Assembly: GCF_014842915.1 (NCBI RefSeq)
Contig: NZ_JACYXI010000017.1
Coordinates: 27,829 to 91,828 of the forward strand
DNA from: Roseibium litorale
Lineage (GTDB): Bacteria > Pseudomonadota > Alphaproteobacteria > Rhizobiales > Stappiaceae
Direction: 5' to 3'
Length of the DNA: 64,000 nucleotides
Below, in pieces: positions 1 to 8,900 of the stretch (within the stretch, counting starts at the first letter, position 1; each line of letters begins with the position of its first letter). The position numbers and the translations under genes are program-made. The notes below the pieces were generated by a model, which saw nothing but the letters and a program-made list of their open reading frames with translations, searched no databases and had not been told where the DNA came from.

Positions 1-565
1 TGACCACCTGGCCGACGCTGGCATCTGTTGCCGTCACAATGCCATCGAACGTCGCAGTCAGCCGGGTGAAACCAAGCTGTTCGCGCGCCTTGTGCAAATC
101 TGCCTCGGCGCTATCGACATTCGCTTCCGCGGTTTTGCGGCTTTGTTCAGCCGTGTCGAGAGAAGCCTTGGATGAAACGCCGTTCTTCGCCAGCGCCTGA
201 AGGCGTTTCTCGGACCCTTCCGCATTGGCAAGCTGTGCCTTGGCCGCAGACAGGCTGGCTTCGGCCACTCTCACTGCAAACTCCAGACTTGCAGGATCAA
301 GAAGAGCAATCTGCTGCCCTTCCTCGACCTCGTCACCGACATTGACGGAACGGCTGATCATTCTTCCCAGCACCTGGAATCCCAGATCCGTGGTGTAACG
401 CGGCTCTACAGTGCCGGTGAATTGTGCCTCTTCAGGCCATTTCTTTTCTGCCGTTGTGAAAAGGACAGGCCGTACCGGATCGGGTACCGCCTGCTCCTCT
501 TGACCACATGCCGTCAGGAGCGCGAGCGAAAGCAGCGCTGCGCAGCGAAAACCACGGGACATCAT
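1..565 (-). CDS. RND efflux periplasmic adaptor (membrane fusion) lipoprotein, partial
   Basis: The N-terminal about 188 residues of a membrane fusion protein; the C-terminus lies outside the window. The start (ATG ATG) overlaps the stop of the upstream adaptor gene in an ATGA junction, so the two are translationally coupled. A short signal peptide ends in a lipobox (LLTAC-G, Cys at about residue 20), which predicts a lipid-anchored inner-membrane adaptor. The barrel-sandwich start (GDEVEEGQQIALLDP) and the coiled-coil hairpin follow, then the return strand ending GQVV at the window edge. The RND pump itself is probably the next gene, off the left end. Family assignment is firm; the substrate is unknown. 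Confidence 0.88.
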   Translation of the reverse strand, partial: MMSRGFRCAALLSLALLTACGQEEQAVPDPVRPVLFTTAEKKWPEEAQFTGTVEPRYTTDLGFQVLGRMISRSVNVGDEVEEGQQIALLDPASLEFAVRVAEASLSAAKAQLANAEGSEKRLQALAKNGVSSKASLDTAEQSRKTAEANVDSAEADLHKAREQLGFTRLTATFDGIVTATDASVGQVV

Positions 566-1641
566 TCCGCCTCCTGCAGCACGGTCTCGACCTTGAGACC
601 GGGATAGAGATACTGCCCGCCAGCCGTCACAACGATCTCTCCGTCGCTCAGACCATCTCCAAGCAGGATCCGGTTGTTGTCATAACGGGAGACCATAACC
701 TTCCGCAGGCTGACCCGGCTTGTCTGCGGGTCCACGACCCAAACGGCAGGGTCGTCATCCTGCGAACTCAGCGAGCTCCAGGGCAGGATGACGGTTCGTT
801 CCTCGCGGAAACGGGCTGCACCGGAAATGGGAGCCCCGAGCGTCATGCCCTCGGGCGGATTCAGGATCGACAGCTTCACCCGCACCGACCCGGTCGCCGG
901 ATCAATGGTGGGCGAGATTTCCCGCAGATGTCCGGTCGCCTTCACGCCCGGGTCGGATACCAGCCAGATCGAAAAGTCACTTCCTTCCAGATCATTCGAA
1001 AGCAGCCCCTCATAGACCTGAAACACGGCGTCCCGGTCTCCATCGCGGGCAATGGAAAAAACCTTCTCACCCGGCTGAACCACTTGTCCGGCCTCGGCAG
1101 AGCGTTCTGTGATGACACCGGCTTCCTCGGCCCTCAGGATTGTCTCGTCCAATGTCTTTTCCGCATCTGCGAGCCGCGCTTTGGCACCTTCCAGATTGCC
1201 TTGCGCAACCCGATAGTCCTGTTCAGCGGAATCATAGTCGCTGCGGGTGGTGAACCCCTTGGACAGCAGCGCCTTCTGGCGGTCCAAAGAGAGAGAGGCG
1301 TTGGTCAGGATTGCCGAGGAAGAGGCCACGGACGCACGGGCGGCATCCAGATCCGACTTCTGCTGCTGGAGGTCCAGCCTGGCAAGGATCTGCCCCTTGA
1401 TGACATGATCCCCCACGCCGGCCAGACGCTCGCTAATCCTGCCCGCGACCCGGAAGGCAATGTCATTGTGGTAGCGCGCGTCCACTTCGCCGGTCAAAAC
1501 GAGCTCCGGGGTGTAGCCGACCTGCTCGACTTTCTGCACCTTGACGACCGCGAGAGGCTCGGCAGTTGCCGCAAACGGCAGGAGGGCGCCGCAGCTGATC
1601 ACCGCCACTTTAAGAAATGCGGGAAAAATCTTTAGTTTCAT
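562..1641 (-). CDS. RND efflux periplasmic adaptor subunit
   Basis: 359-residue membrane fusion protein. It bridges an inner-membrane RND pump and an outer-membrane channel. I start at MKLKIF, directly before a Sec signal peptide (cleavage likely after ATA, residue ~28), rather than at the upstream in-frame Met at 1695, which adds an implausible leader. Visible parts: lipoyl/barrel-sandwich half (GDHVIKGQILARLD), helical hairpin (about residues 80-155), return half (AGQVVQPGEKVF), beta-barrel and membrane-proximal domains. Unlike its downstream neighbour it has no lipobox, so the operon has one soluble and one lipidated adaptor. It is divergent from a TetR gene whose probable operator lies just upstream. 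Confidence 0.9.
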   Translation of the reverse strand: MKLKIFPAFLKVAVISCGALLPFAATAEPLAVVKVQKVEQVGYTPELVLTGEVDARYHNDIAFRVAGRISERLAGVGDHVIKGQILARLDLQQQKSDLDAARASVASSSAILTNASLSLDRQKALLSKGFTTRSDYDSAEQDYRVAQGNLEGAKARLADAEKTLDETILRAEEAGVITERSAEAGQVVQPGEKVFSIARDGDRDAVFQVYEGLLSNDLEGSDFSIWLVSDPGVKATGHLREISPTIDPATGSVRVKLSILNPPEGMTLGAPISGAARFREERTVILPWSSLSSQDDDPAVWVVDPQTSRVSLRKVMVSRYDNNRILLGDGLSDGEIVVTAGGQYLYPGLKVETVLQEAE

Positions 1642-1716
1642 TACCTGTGCAACCCCCGTCCACCTGCCTGGGAAGGAAAGCAAATACTGCCCCATCAGAT
1701 CTGGGATCCATGTTAG

Positions 1717-1734
1717 TGACTGACTAGTTAGTCA
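1717..1734. promoter_or_regulatory. TetR-type operator palindrome
   Basis: TGACTGACTAGTTAGTCA is an 18-base near-perfect palindrome with one mismatched pair, in the space between the divergent efflux operon (start 1641) and the tetR gene (start 1841). Its size, form and place fit the site of the adjacent TetR regulator, which would repress both directions. Regulation is inferred. Confidence 0.7.
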
Positions 1735-1840
1735 ATAAGAGACTTGATGGCAAGAGCTCTTCGCGCTAGACCCTATCATACAAAGACAGATCCACATGAC
1801 CGTGTGTCGTCAGGAGACCTTGTCCGGACTGGAGACATAG

Positions 1841-2452
1841 ATGACCGCAAGGCGGCGCAAGGCAGAACGCCCCGGAGAAATCCTGGAAGCGGCGTTTGAG
1901 GAGTTTTCCAGGAATGGATTTGCCGCGACGCGGCTTGATGATATCGCCGCGCGGGCGAACGTCACCAAGGGCACGATCTACGTCTATTATAGCAACAAAG
2001 AAGTGCTGTTCGAGACAATGGTCCGGGAATTGATGACGCCGGTCATTGCCGAAGTCGATGACCTGATGACGATGCAAGCGAACGATGCGGAGGAAGTTCT
2101 CCGGGCGTTCATGAAATTCATCTACACGAATGTTGCGGCAGACCGCCAGTGCCGGGAGCTCATGCGGCTTCTGCTTCTGGAAACCGAGCGGTTTCCGCAT
2201 TTGACCCATGAGCATTACACAAAATTCGTCAATCCGATGCTCGCAAAGTTGCAGGACTGCCTGAATGATCTCGCCGCGAAGGGGCTGATCCGGAGCGCGC
2301 CCGCTCTCGCATTGCCGGAGCTTTTTTCTGGCCCGGCGGTAGCATTGAACGTCTGGCGCCTGTTGTTTCCCTTCACATCAGAGATCAATACGGATCAGCA
2401 CATGGAAGCTTCCCTCGATCTGTTTCTCAACGGGCTGCTGCCCCGGACCTGA
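1841..2452 (+). CDS. TetR/AcrR family transcriptional regulator
   Basis: 203 residues. The N-terminal TetR helix-turn-helix is clear: ILEAAFEEFSRNGF, then TRLDDIAARANVTKGTIYVYYSNKEVLF (about residues 14-57), followed by an all-helical ligand-binding domain resembling TetR_C domains of efflux regulators. It is divergent from the two RND adaptor genes and separated from them by a palindromic operator, so it most likely represses the pump until a toxic ligand binds. The ligand cannot be predicted from sequence. Confidence 0.9.
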   Translation: MTARRRKAERPGEILEAAFEEFSRNGFAATRLDDIAARANVTKGTIYVYYSNKEVLFETMVRELMTPVIAEVDDLMTMQANDAEEVLRAFMKFIYTNVAADRQCRELMRLLLLETERFPHLTHEHYTKFVNPMLAKLQDCLNDLAAKGLIRSAPALALPELFSGPAVALNVWRLLFPFTSEINTDQHMEASLDLFLNGLLPRT

Positions 2453-2490
2453 TCCCGTTCGCCCACGGTTTCTCCTCCTGCCTGATATCG

Positions 2491-3564
2491 TCAGGCGCCG
2501 GGCAGCCACCCGTCATAGAACGCATGACCGGGCGCAAGAGGCAGACTGACAACCCTTTTTTCCCGCGCGGACACATAAATAGCCGTAATCAGCTCGATGG
2601 AATGCTCACCCTCTTCCATCGTTGTCAGGTAAAGGGCTTCTTTTCCGTTCAGAACCGCATGAATATCCGTGAAAAATCCAAGGAATCGTGCGGGTGGCTC
2701 GGCGGCCGACGCAACCACCTGATCGATCTCGGCTTGCCGCGCAGGATTTGTTGCTTCAAAGGTCCAGGGCCCTTCACCGATCCGGTAAGGATGCACACCC
2801 GACGTCGCGGTGACATGTTCGAAGCAGGCGCGGAACCTGGACGAACTGCCCGCAGAACCCAAGGTGACCGATGAAGTCACCAGCGCCCCCGCCACCGTGC
2901 GCATGATGATGGCCGCACAGTCTTCCGTCTCGATCGGATTGACCCGCGTGTCGACAAGGGCTGAAACCTCGGCGACATTGCCCGCCAGATGGGTCATCAG
3001 ATTATGCGCGTGGCAGGCATGGGACACGATCGCGCCGCCCATTTCCCCCGCCCAGGTTCCCCGCCAGCGCTCCAGATAATAGTCCGCGCCGCGCTGCCAA
3101 TGGGTTTCGAGCGAAAGTGTATAGGGTTTGCCGAGAAGCCCGCGCATTTTCAGCTCATGCATGGCGCGATAGCCCCCGCCATAGCGGTACTGGAAGACCG
3201 GAAAGACCCGCTTGCCCGTCCGGGCCGCAACCGCCTTCATCTTCTGCACATCGTCGATGGAGCCGGCGAGCGGCTTTTCACAGACCGCATGCTTGCCCGC
3301 CTCCTGCGCGGCCAGTGTCATTTGCGCATGAAGCTGGGGCGGCAGGCAGATGTCGACCAGATCAATCTCCGGATCTGCGCAAACCTGCTCAAAGCTCGTG
3401 ACCGCCTTGGCGCCTGGCGCAAGCTGGGCCGCTTCAGCAGCCCGGACCGGGTTGAGGTCACACACCGCACGAACCTCGAACAACTCGGGCAATTCGGCAT
3501 AGGCCGAAACGTGAGCTTTGCCGATACCTGCCCCAATGACGGCAACCCGGACCTTGCTGCTCAT
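2491..3564 (-). CDS. Gfo/Idh/MocA family NAD(P)-dependent oxidoreductase (1 of 3)
   Basis: 357 residues. The Rossmann motif VAVIGAGIGKAH lies at the N-terminus and the family signature CEKPLAG follows at about residue 98, with the Lys that acts in sugar oxidation. A C-terminal alpha/beta substrate domain with the GGAIVSHACHAHNLM segment completes it. I start at MSSKVRV because this ATG overlaps the stop of the upstream oxidoreductase (ATGA), implying coupling. These enzymes oxidise or reduce sugars, inositols or sugar acids with a nicotinamide cofactor. The sugar ABC transporter and GH105 hydrolase of the same operon suggest an oligosaccharide-derived sugar or uronate. The exact reaction is unknown. 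Confidence 0.88.
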   Translation of the reverse strand: MSSKVRVAVIGAGIGKAHVSAYAELPELFEVRAVCDLNPVRAAEAAQLAPGAKAVTSFEQVCADPEIDLVDICLPPQLHAQMTLAAQEAGKHAVCEKPLAGSIDDVQKMKAVAARTGKRVFPVFQYRYGGGYRAMHELKMRGLLGKPYTLSLETHWQRGADYYLERWRGTWAGEMGGAIVSHACHAHNLMTHLAGNVAEVSALVDTRVNPIETEDCAAIIMRTVAGALVTSSVTLGSAGSSSRFRACFEHVTATSGVHPYRIGEGPWTFEATNPARQAEIDQVVASAAEPPARFLGFFTDIHAVLNGKEALYLTTMEEGEHSIELITAIYVSAREKRVVSLPLAPGHAFYDGWLPGA

Positions 3565-4583
3565 CGGCCGCACTCCAGTTCGGCTATCCTCTGAGCCTGA
3601 AGCGCCAGTCCGGTTGCCAGAAAGGCATGGGCCTGGGTCATCGCCGTTTCCGTCCGCTCCGCGACATCCCGTGCCAGGGCAGAATAAAAAGGCCTGCCGG
3701 AACCGGTGGCGTCGAAATGCTCCACGCCGGTGCTGTCCGCCAGGAATACGTGATTGCCGCCGGGACGGCCGGCGATGTCGATATATTTGCGCATCTCGAT
3801 GGTGCCTTCGGTGCCGAGAATCATCATCCGGCCATCCCCCCAGACCGGCAGGCCATGAGGGGTGAGCCAGTCAACCCGCGCATAGCCCCGTCCGCCATTG
3901 CCTTCCAGGAGGGCTTCGCCGAAGTCCTGAAATTCCGGACGGTCCGGATTGGCGGTATTTCCCACATGAGCAGAGACCACGCGGGCCTCCGTGGAGCCGG
4001 TGAAATGCAGGAACTGGTCGAACTGGTGAGCGCAGATGTCCGTGAGGATGCCGCCGGTCTGCTCCCGGCTCCAGAACCAGTCGGGACGCAAATGGGCATT
4101 TAACCGGTGCGGGCCGAAACCGACCGTCTGGACCACTTTGCCGATCCGCCCTTCCCCGATCAACCGGTCGGCCAGCGCCGTGCTCTCCACGCCGACGCGC
4201 TCTGAAAAGGAAACGATCCAGCGGCGCCCGGTCCGGACGGCTGTGGCCTTTAGCGCCTCGAGCTGCTCAAGGCTGGTGCAGCCCGGCTTGTCGACCAGCA
4301 CATCCTTGCCGTGCTCCATAGCAGCAATTGCGGCATTTGCCCGCTCGCTGGAGACCGAGGCACTGAGGATAAGACTGATACTCTCGTCTTCGAGGATCGC
4401 CGCCTGCTCCCGCTCGGGAACACCCGGCCATTTCTCAGCCGCCATCCTCCGGTCGGCCTGCGGTGTGCCACTGCCCGTGCACCAGGCGGCAAGCTCCACT
4501 CCCGCCGCCCGCATGTGGTCCACCATGCCGTAGATATGCCCGTGATCGATACCGATCACACCCATTCGCAGAGAACCTGCCAT
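3561..4583 (-). CDS. Gfo/Idh/MocA family oxidoreductase (2 of 3)
   Basis: 340 residues. The Rossmann start is MGVIGIDHGHIYGM, a variant without the usual GxGxxG, followed by the VDKPGCTSLEQL segment corresponding to the EKP signature (Asp replaces Glu before Lys). The substrate domain carries the TDICAHQFDQFLHF His-containing helix. The altered nucleotide motif and DKP signature mark this as a different subfamily from its neighbour, so the two are not simple duplicates. It is in the same transcription direction as the ABC transporter genes, with a 41-base gap to the upstream oxidoreductase. The substrate is unknown. Confidence 0.86.
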   Translation of the reverse strand: MAGSLRMGVIGIDHGHIYGMVDHMRAAGVELAAWCTGSGTPQADRRMAAEKWPGVPEREQAAILEDESISLILSASVSSERANAAIAAMEHGKDVLVDKPGCTSLEQLEALKATAVRTGRRWIVSFSERVGVESTALADRLIGEGRIGKVVQTVGFGPHRLNAHLRPDWFWSREQTGGILTDICAHQFDQFLHFTGSTEARVVSAHVGNTANPDRPEFQDFGEALLEGNGGRGYARVDWLTPHGLPVWGDGRMMILGTEGTIEMRKYIDIAGRPGGNHVFLADSTGVEHFDATGSGRPFYSALARDVAERTETAMTQAHAFLATGLALQAQRIAELECGR

Positions 4584-4624
4584 GACAAGACTGCCTGTCT
4601 GAAAGACGTTTGGTTGAGTGGGGC

Positions 4625-5920
4625 TCAGGCCCCGATATGAATGCCGCGGGACCGCAGCATGGATGGAATATTGACGAGAGAACCGGTCTCAATGGACGCG
4701 TTTGCGGCAATTCCGGTCAGGATCGACCAGGCCCCGGCCACATGATCGGAGGCGCGGCCATAGCGGTCAGGCTCCATTCCTTCCGGATCGAAGATATAGC
4801 CGAGCATGACCGGATCGGCGCCGCCGTGATGGCCCTTCGCCTTGGGTACCTCCAGCATCACTGGCTTCTGACCCGCAAGGTTCAGTTCCGTGGTCACGGC
4901 ATCTTCATCCGCATGAGCCCGCTCGCCGCCGAACACTCCATGCACTTCCACATGCTTGTGGGTGATCTCGCCCTTGGTGCCCTGGAACTTGATCTCCAGC
5001 CCCTCCCAGGGGGAATAGGCAGTCAGGGTGTAGTTGGCCGTGACACCGGACGCATAACGGATATGAGCCTGCATCGTATCCTCGATGCCGATCTCCTCGT
5101 CGAAGACGCAGAGATCTCGAAAATAGCCGTCGTCGGCTTCCGCGTCGAGATAAAGGCTCTTGAGTGCTGCATCTTCTGCCATCTTCAGGTCAAAGTCGCA
5201 TTTATGGGCGACCGGGCAACCAGTGCAGCGCGTTCCCCGGCCCTGCAGGCCCAGCTCCTTGGCCATTTCCGGCCGGTAGAAGGCCCGGCGGCCAGAGGCC
5301 AGAACCTCAACCGGCGCCGTGCCGAGCCACCAGTTGAGCAGATCGAAATGGTGTGTGGACTTGTGAACGAGAAGACCGCCCGAGTTTTCCTTTTGGCGGT
5401 GCCAGCGGCGGAAATAGTCCGCCCCATGCACCCGGTCCAGATGCCAGCGGAAATCAACCGCCGTCACCTCGCCGATGGTGCCCGACGCGATCAGCTCCTT
5501 GATCTGGGTGCGGGCAGGCGAATAGCGGTAGTTGAACGTGACCTTGATCTTGCGGCCCGTGCGGCGCTGGGTGTCCACGATCTGTTTCAGACGGGACAGA
5601 TCGATAGTCAGCGGCTTTTCGCAAATGACATCACAGCCCGCCTCGAAGGCTCGGATGATATAGTCGGAATGCAGGAAGTCGGGCGTGGCGACCACAACCG
5701 TATCGGGCTTCTGTTCGGCAATCAGGCGGTCAAAGTCTGCCGCCAGATAGGTCGCAACCCCGTTCGTGCCCGGCTGGGAAACGGCCTTTGCCGCCTCATT
5801 CAGCCGGTGGGCGTTGCTGTCGCACAGGGCGACGATTTCATGCTTGTCCGGGTAGTCCTCAACCACGGAATCACGAAACATCTTGTGCCGCGACCCGCAT
5901 CCAACGATGGCGATCTTCAC
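4625..5920 (-). CDS. Gfo/Idh/MocA family oxidoreductase, long form with Cys cluster (3 of 3)
   Basis: 431 residues, longer than its two neighbours. Rossmann motif IAIVGCGSRHK, then CEKPLTID (about residue 98), then HKSTHHFDLLNWW with the likely catalytic His. A cysteine cluster (CTGCPVAHKC, about residues 235-245) sits in an insert found in some family members; it may hold a structural metal (inference). It ends 21 bases from the ABC ATPase gene and belongs to the same operon. A long form beside two shorter ones suggests successive steps on one imported sugar, for example oxidation to a keto-sugar and later reduction. Confidence 0.87.
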   Translation of the reverse strand: MKIAIVGCGSRHKMFRDSVVEDYPDKHEIVALCDSNAHRLNEAAKAVSQPGTNGVATYLAADFDRLIAEQKPDTVVVATPDFLHSDYIIRAFEAGCDVICEKPLTIDLSRLKQIVDTQRRTGRKIKVTFNYRYSPARTQIKELIASGTIGEVTAVDFRWHLDRVHGADYFRRWHRQKENSGGLLVHKSTHHFDLLNWWLGTAPVEVLASGRRAFYRPEMAKELGLQGRGTRCTGCPVAHKCDFDLKMAEDAALKSLYLDAEADDGYFRDLCVFDEEIGIEDTMQAHIRYASGVTANYTLTAYSPWEGLEIKFQGTKGEITHKHVEVHGVFGGERAHADEDAVTTELNLAGQKPVMLEVPKAKGHHGGADPVMLGYIFDPEGMEPDRYGRASDHVAGAWSILTGIAANASIETGSLVNIPSMLRSRGIHIGA

Positions 5921-5940
5921 TTGACTTAGCTCTCGTTATG

Positions 5941-7011
5941 TTAGCTCTCGACGCGCTGACCGGCGCTGTCGAAGATATGGAGGTCGGCAAGGTCGAACCC
6001 TATGGTCACCTCCTCGTCACTGCGATATTGGGACCGGCCGCTGCCGCTGACCAGCAGTGTCTGACCGGAAGACAATGAGACATGCAGCAGGGTCTCATTG
6101 CCCAGATATTCCACCAGGATGATCTTGCCCTTTGTCTGAACATCCCCGCCGCCCAGATGCATGCTGCCCGGACGTACGCACAGGGTTAGCGCCTCGTCGC
6201 CGGTCGGCAGCTCCTGCAACTGGAACTCCGGCATACCATCTATTGCGATGGCTACAGCGCTTCCACTGCGGGAGACCTTTGCGGCCAGCATGTTGATCTT
6301 GGGAGAGCCGATGAAACCGGCAACGAAGAGATTCTGCGGCCTTGTGTAGAGCTCCTGCGGCGTGCCGACCTGCTCAATCTTGCCGCCGCGCAGAACCACG
6401 ATCCGGCTGGCCATGGTCATGGCCTCCACCTGGTCGTGGGTCACGTAGATCATCGTGGTGCCGAGACGATTATAGAGTGAGGCAAGCTCGGCACGCATCT
6501 GCACCCGCAGCTCGGCGTCCAGGTTCGACAGAGGTTCGTCGAAGAGAAACAGCTGCGGTTCACGCACGATGGCCCGACCGATGGCAACGCGCTGCTTCTG
6601 CCCGCCGGAGAGCTGGCGCGGCTTGCGGTCCATCAACTGGCCGACCTGCAGGATGCGTGCAGCTTCCTCCACCCGGCGCTGAACTTCCGCCTTCGGCACA
6701 TTGAAATTCTGCAGACCAAAGGCAAGGTTCTTGGCGACAGTCATATGCGGGTAGAGCGCATAGCTCTGGAACACCATCGACAGCTCGCGCTTGGACGCGG
6801 GCAGATCATTGACGATCTTGCCGCCAATGGAAATTGTGCCGTCGCTGATGTCCTCCAGACCCGCGATCATGCGCAGAAGGGTCGACTTCCCGCAGCCTGA
6901 GGGACCGACCAGGACGAGGAATTCACCGTCCACCACATCCAGGTTCAAACCCTTGATGATGGAAAGTGAGCCATAGCTCTTACCGACGTTGCGGAGCTCC
7001 AAACCAGCCAT
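5941..7011 (-). CDS. Sugar ABC transporter ATP-binding protein (MsmK/UgpC family)
   Basis: 356 residues. Walker [11 protein letters not shown]-loop [11 protein letters not shown], signature LSGGQ, Walker B LFLFDEP, H-loop VTHDQ, and the C-terminal TOBE/regulatory domain (from about residue 235) typical of carbohydrate importers of the MalK type. I start at MAGLEL: it has AAGGA ten bases upstream, whereas the upstream in-frame TTG (7020) lies on top of that site. It energises the two permeases encoded just upstream. Confidence 0.93.
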   Translation of the reverse strand: MAGLELRNVGKSYGSLSIIKGLNLDVVDGEFLVLVGPSGCGKSTLLRMIAGLEDISDGTISIGGKIVNDLPASKRELSMVFQSYALYPHMTVAKNLAFGLQNFNVPKAEVQRRVEEAARILQVGQLMDRKPRQLSGGQKQRVAIGRAIVREPQLFLFDEPLSNLDAELRVQMRAELASLYNRLGTTMIYVTHDQVEAMTMASRIVVLRGGKIEQVGTPQELYTRPQNLFVAGFIGSPKINMLAAKVSRSGSAVAIAIDGMPEFQLQELPTGDEALTLCVRPGSMHLGGGDVQTKGKIILVEYLGNETLLHVSLSSGQTLLVSGSGRSQYRSDEEVTIGFDLADLHIFDSAGQRVES

Positions 7012-7024
7012 TCGTTCCAAGTCC

Positions 7025-7942
7025 TTATTTCATTCCCGAGGTGGCAATGCCGCGCACGATGAGTTTCTGGAAAGCCACGAAGAAGATCACCACCGGCACA
7101 AGCGACAGCACGGACATGGCGAACATCTGGCCATAGGCGGACTCGCCGTCCTGATCGAGAAACAGGCGGAGTGCCAGCGGCACGGTGTAGCTCTTGATGT
7201 CATTCAGGTAGATCAGCGGCGCCAGGAAGTCCTCCCACACCCAGATCAGGGAGAAGATGGCCGCCGTGCCCATGGCAGGCAGCGACAGGGGCAGAATGAT
7301 CGCCCAATAGATCTTGAAGGGGGAGCAGCCGTCGATCATCGCCGCCTCGTCCAGCTCCCGCGGCAGCTGGCGGAAAAACTGCACCATCAGGAAGATGAAG
7401 AAGGCATCGGAGGCCAGGAACTTCGGCACGACGAGCGGCAGATAGGTATCGACCCAGCCAAGCTTCAGGAACTGCACATACTGCGGGATGAGCACGACGT
7501 GATAGGGGATCATCAGCGTCATCATCATCAGCGCGAACCAGATCGTCCGGCCGGTAAATTGCAACCGCGCGAAGGCATAGGCTGCAAAGGAGCAGGAGAT
7601 AAGGTTGCCCGCCACCGATAGCAGCGTGACGATGGCCGAGTTCATGTAGAACACGGAAAAGGAGATCGGCAGCGCGTTCCAGCCCTTCGTGTAATTGTCG
7701 AAGTGGAACTCCTCCGGCCACAGGGACAAGCTGCCGAAGATCTGGGTTTCCGCCTTCAAGGAAGACGCCAGCAGCCAGAACAGCGGATAGAGCATCACCA
7801 CGGAAACCAGGATCAGGAACAGGTGCTTGAGATAGCGCGCCCTGCGGTTCCGCTGGTCCTGTTTTACCCGAAGCTCATGGGCAACCCGGGCGGCCTCGTC
7901 AAAGGCCATGGCCTTTTCGAGATCAGTCGCGGTCGTTGTCAT
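7025..7942 (-). CDS. Carbohydrate ABC transporter permease (MalG type)
   Basis: 305 residues from MTTTATD. A long cytoplasmic N-terminus leads to six predicted membrane helices. The EAA loop (ELDEAAMIDGCSPFKIYW) is the contact site for the ATPase, and the C-terminal SGMK is typical of MalG-like inner-membrane subunits. The start overlaps the end of the upstream permease gene by 20 bases, so the two are likely translated together. It forms the import channel with the MalF-type partner. Confidence 0.93.
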   Translation of the reverse strand: MTTTATDLEKAMAFDEAARVAHELRVKQDQRNRRARYLKHLFLILVSVVMLYPLFWLLASSLKAETQIFGSLSLWPEEFHFDNYTKGWNALPISFSVFYMNSAIVTLLSVAGNLISCSFAAYAFARLQFTGRTIWFALMMMTLMIPYHVVLIPQYVQFLKLGWVDTYLPLVVPKFLASDAFFIFLMVQFFRQLPRELDEAAMIDGCSPFKIYWAIILPLSLPAMGTAAIFSLIWVWEDFLAPLIYLNDIKSYTVPLALRLFLDQDGESAYGQMFAMSVLSLVPVVIFFVAFQKLIVRGIATSGMK

Positions 7943-8816
7943 AATGCACCCAGTATTTGGAAGACAGGAAGGCCAGCGCGGTGAAGACACCGATGATGAT
8001 CAGAAGCACCCAGGCCAGCGCCGAGGCGTAGCCCATGCGGAAGAACTTGAAGGCCTCGTTGAAGAGATAGACCGTGAAGAACAGCAGGCTGTCCGCCGGG
8101 GCGCCCGTGCCATTGGAAATGATGAAGGCGCTGGAGAAGGTCTTGAATGACTCGATCGTCTGCAGGACCAGATTGAAGAAGATCACAGGCGCCAGCAGCG
8201 GCAGCGTGATGCGGGTAAACCTGCGCCAGCGCGGCGTGCCGTCAATTTCCGCCGCCTCGTAGAGGTCTTTCGGAATGCCGCGAAGGCCGGCGAGGAAAAT
8301 CAGCATCGGCGAGCCGAACTGCCAGACGGCCAGCATCACCAGCGTGTAGAGTGATGTCTTGGGGTTGGTGATCCAGTCCGTACCCTCGATACCGATCAAG
8401 GCCAGCATCTGATTGACGACACCTGTCGCCGAGAAGAGTTCGCGCCAGAGAATTGCAATCGCGATGGACGCCCCCAGCAGAGAAGGAAGATAGAAGATCG
8501 CACGATACAGGCCGATGGTTCTAAGCCCCTTGTCCAAGAGCATGGCAACAGCCAGAGCAAAAGCAAGGCGCAGCGGCACGGCGAAAGCGACATAGGTGAA
8601 GGTTACCTCCAGCGCCTTCCAGAAACGCCTGTCCCGGGTGAACATGTACTCGTAGTTGCCCAACCCGATCCAGCGCGGATCGCTGACCATGTCATAGCGG
8701 GTGAAGGACAGATACAGGGACGCGAGAATAGGCCCCAGCGCCAGCAGGAAAAAGCCGAGCAGCCAGGGCGACAGGAAGAGGTAGCCGGGCGCGTTTCGCG
8801 CGAGGAAGCGTTTCAT
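7923..8816 (-). CDS. Carbohydrate ABC transporter permease (MalF type)
   Basis: 297 residues from MKRFLARN, chosen because it opens directly into the first membrane helix (APGYLFLSPWLLGFFLLALGP). Six membrane segments are visible and the EAA loop reads DLYEAAEIDGTPRWRRF. It pairs with the MalG-type permease downstream. The order binding protein, MalF, MalG, ATPase on one strand is a complete CUT1-family importer. Confidence 0.93.
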   Translation of the reverse strand: MKRFLARNAPGYLFLSPWLLGFFLLALGPILASLYLSFTRYDMVSDPRWIGLGNYEYMFTRDRRFWKALEVTFTYVAFAVPLRLAFALAVAMLLDKGLRTIGLYRAIFYLPSLLGASIAIAILWRELFSATGVVNQMLALIGIEGTDWITNPKTSLYTLVMLAVWQFGSPMLIFLAGLRGIPKDLYEAAEIDGTPRWRRFTRITLPLLAPVIFFNLVLQTIESFKTFSSAFIISNGTGAPADSLLFFTVYLFNEAFKFFRMGYASALAWVLLIIIGVFTALAFLSSKYWVHYDNDRD

Positions 8817-8900
8817 TGGCAGTACCTTGTTATTCTCAAGTGCGATGGGGCGCACGACCCTCCCCCCGCATCGCAGGGAGAGGGTTTGTAAGGCATACCT

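Noticed and set aside
508..1635. 375-residue ORF on the plus strand
   Set aside because: It is antisense to the two RND adaptor genes, has no domain and is a product of high G+C.
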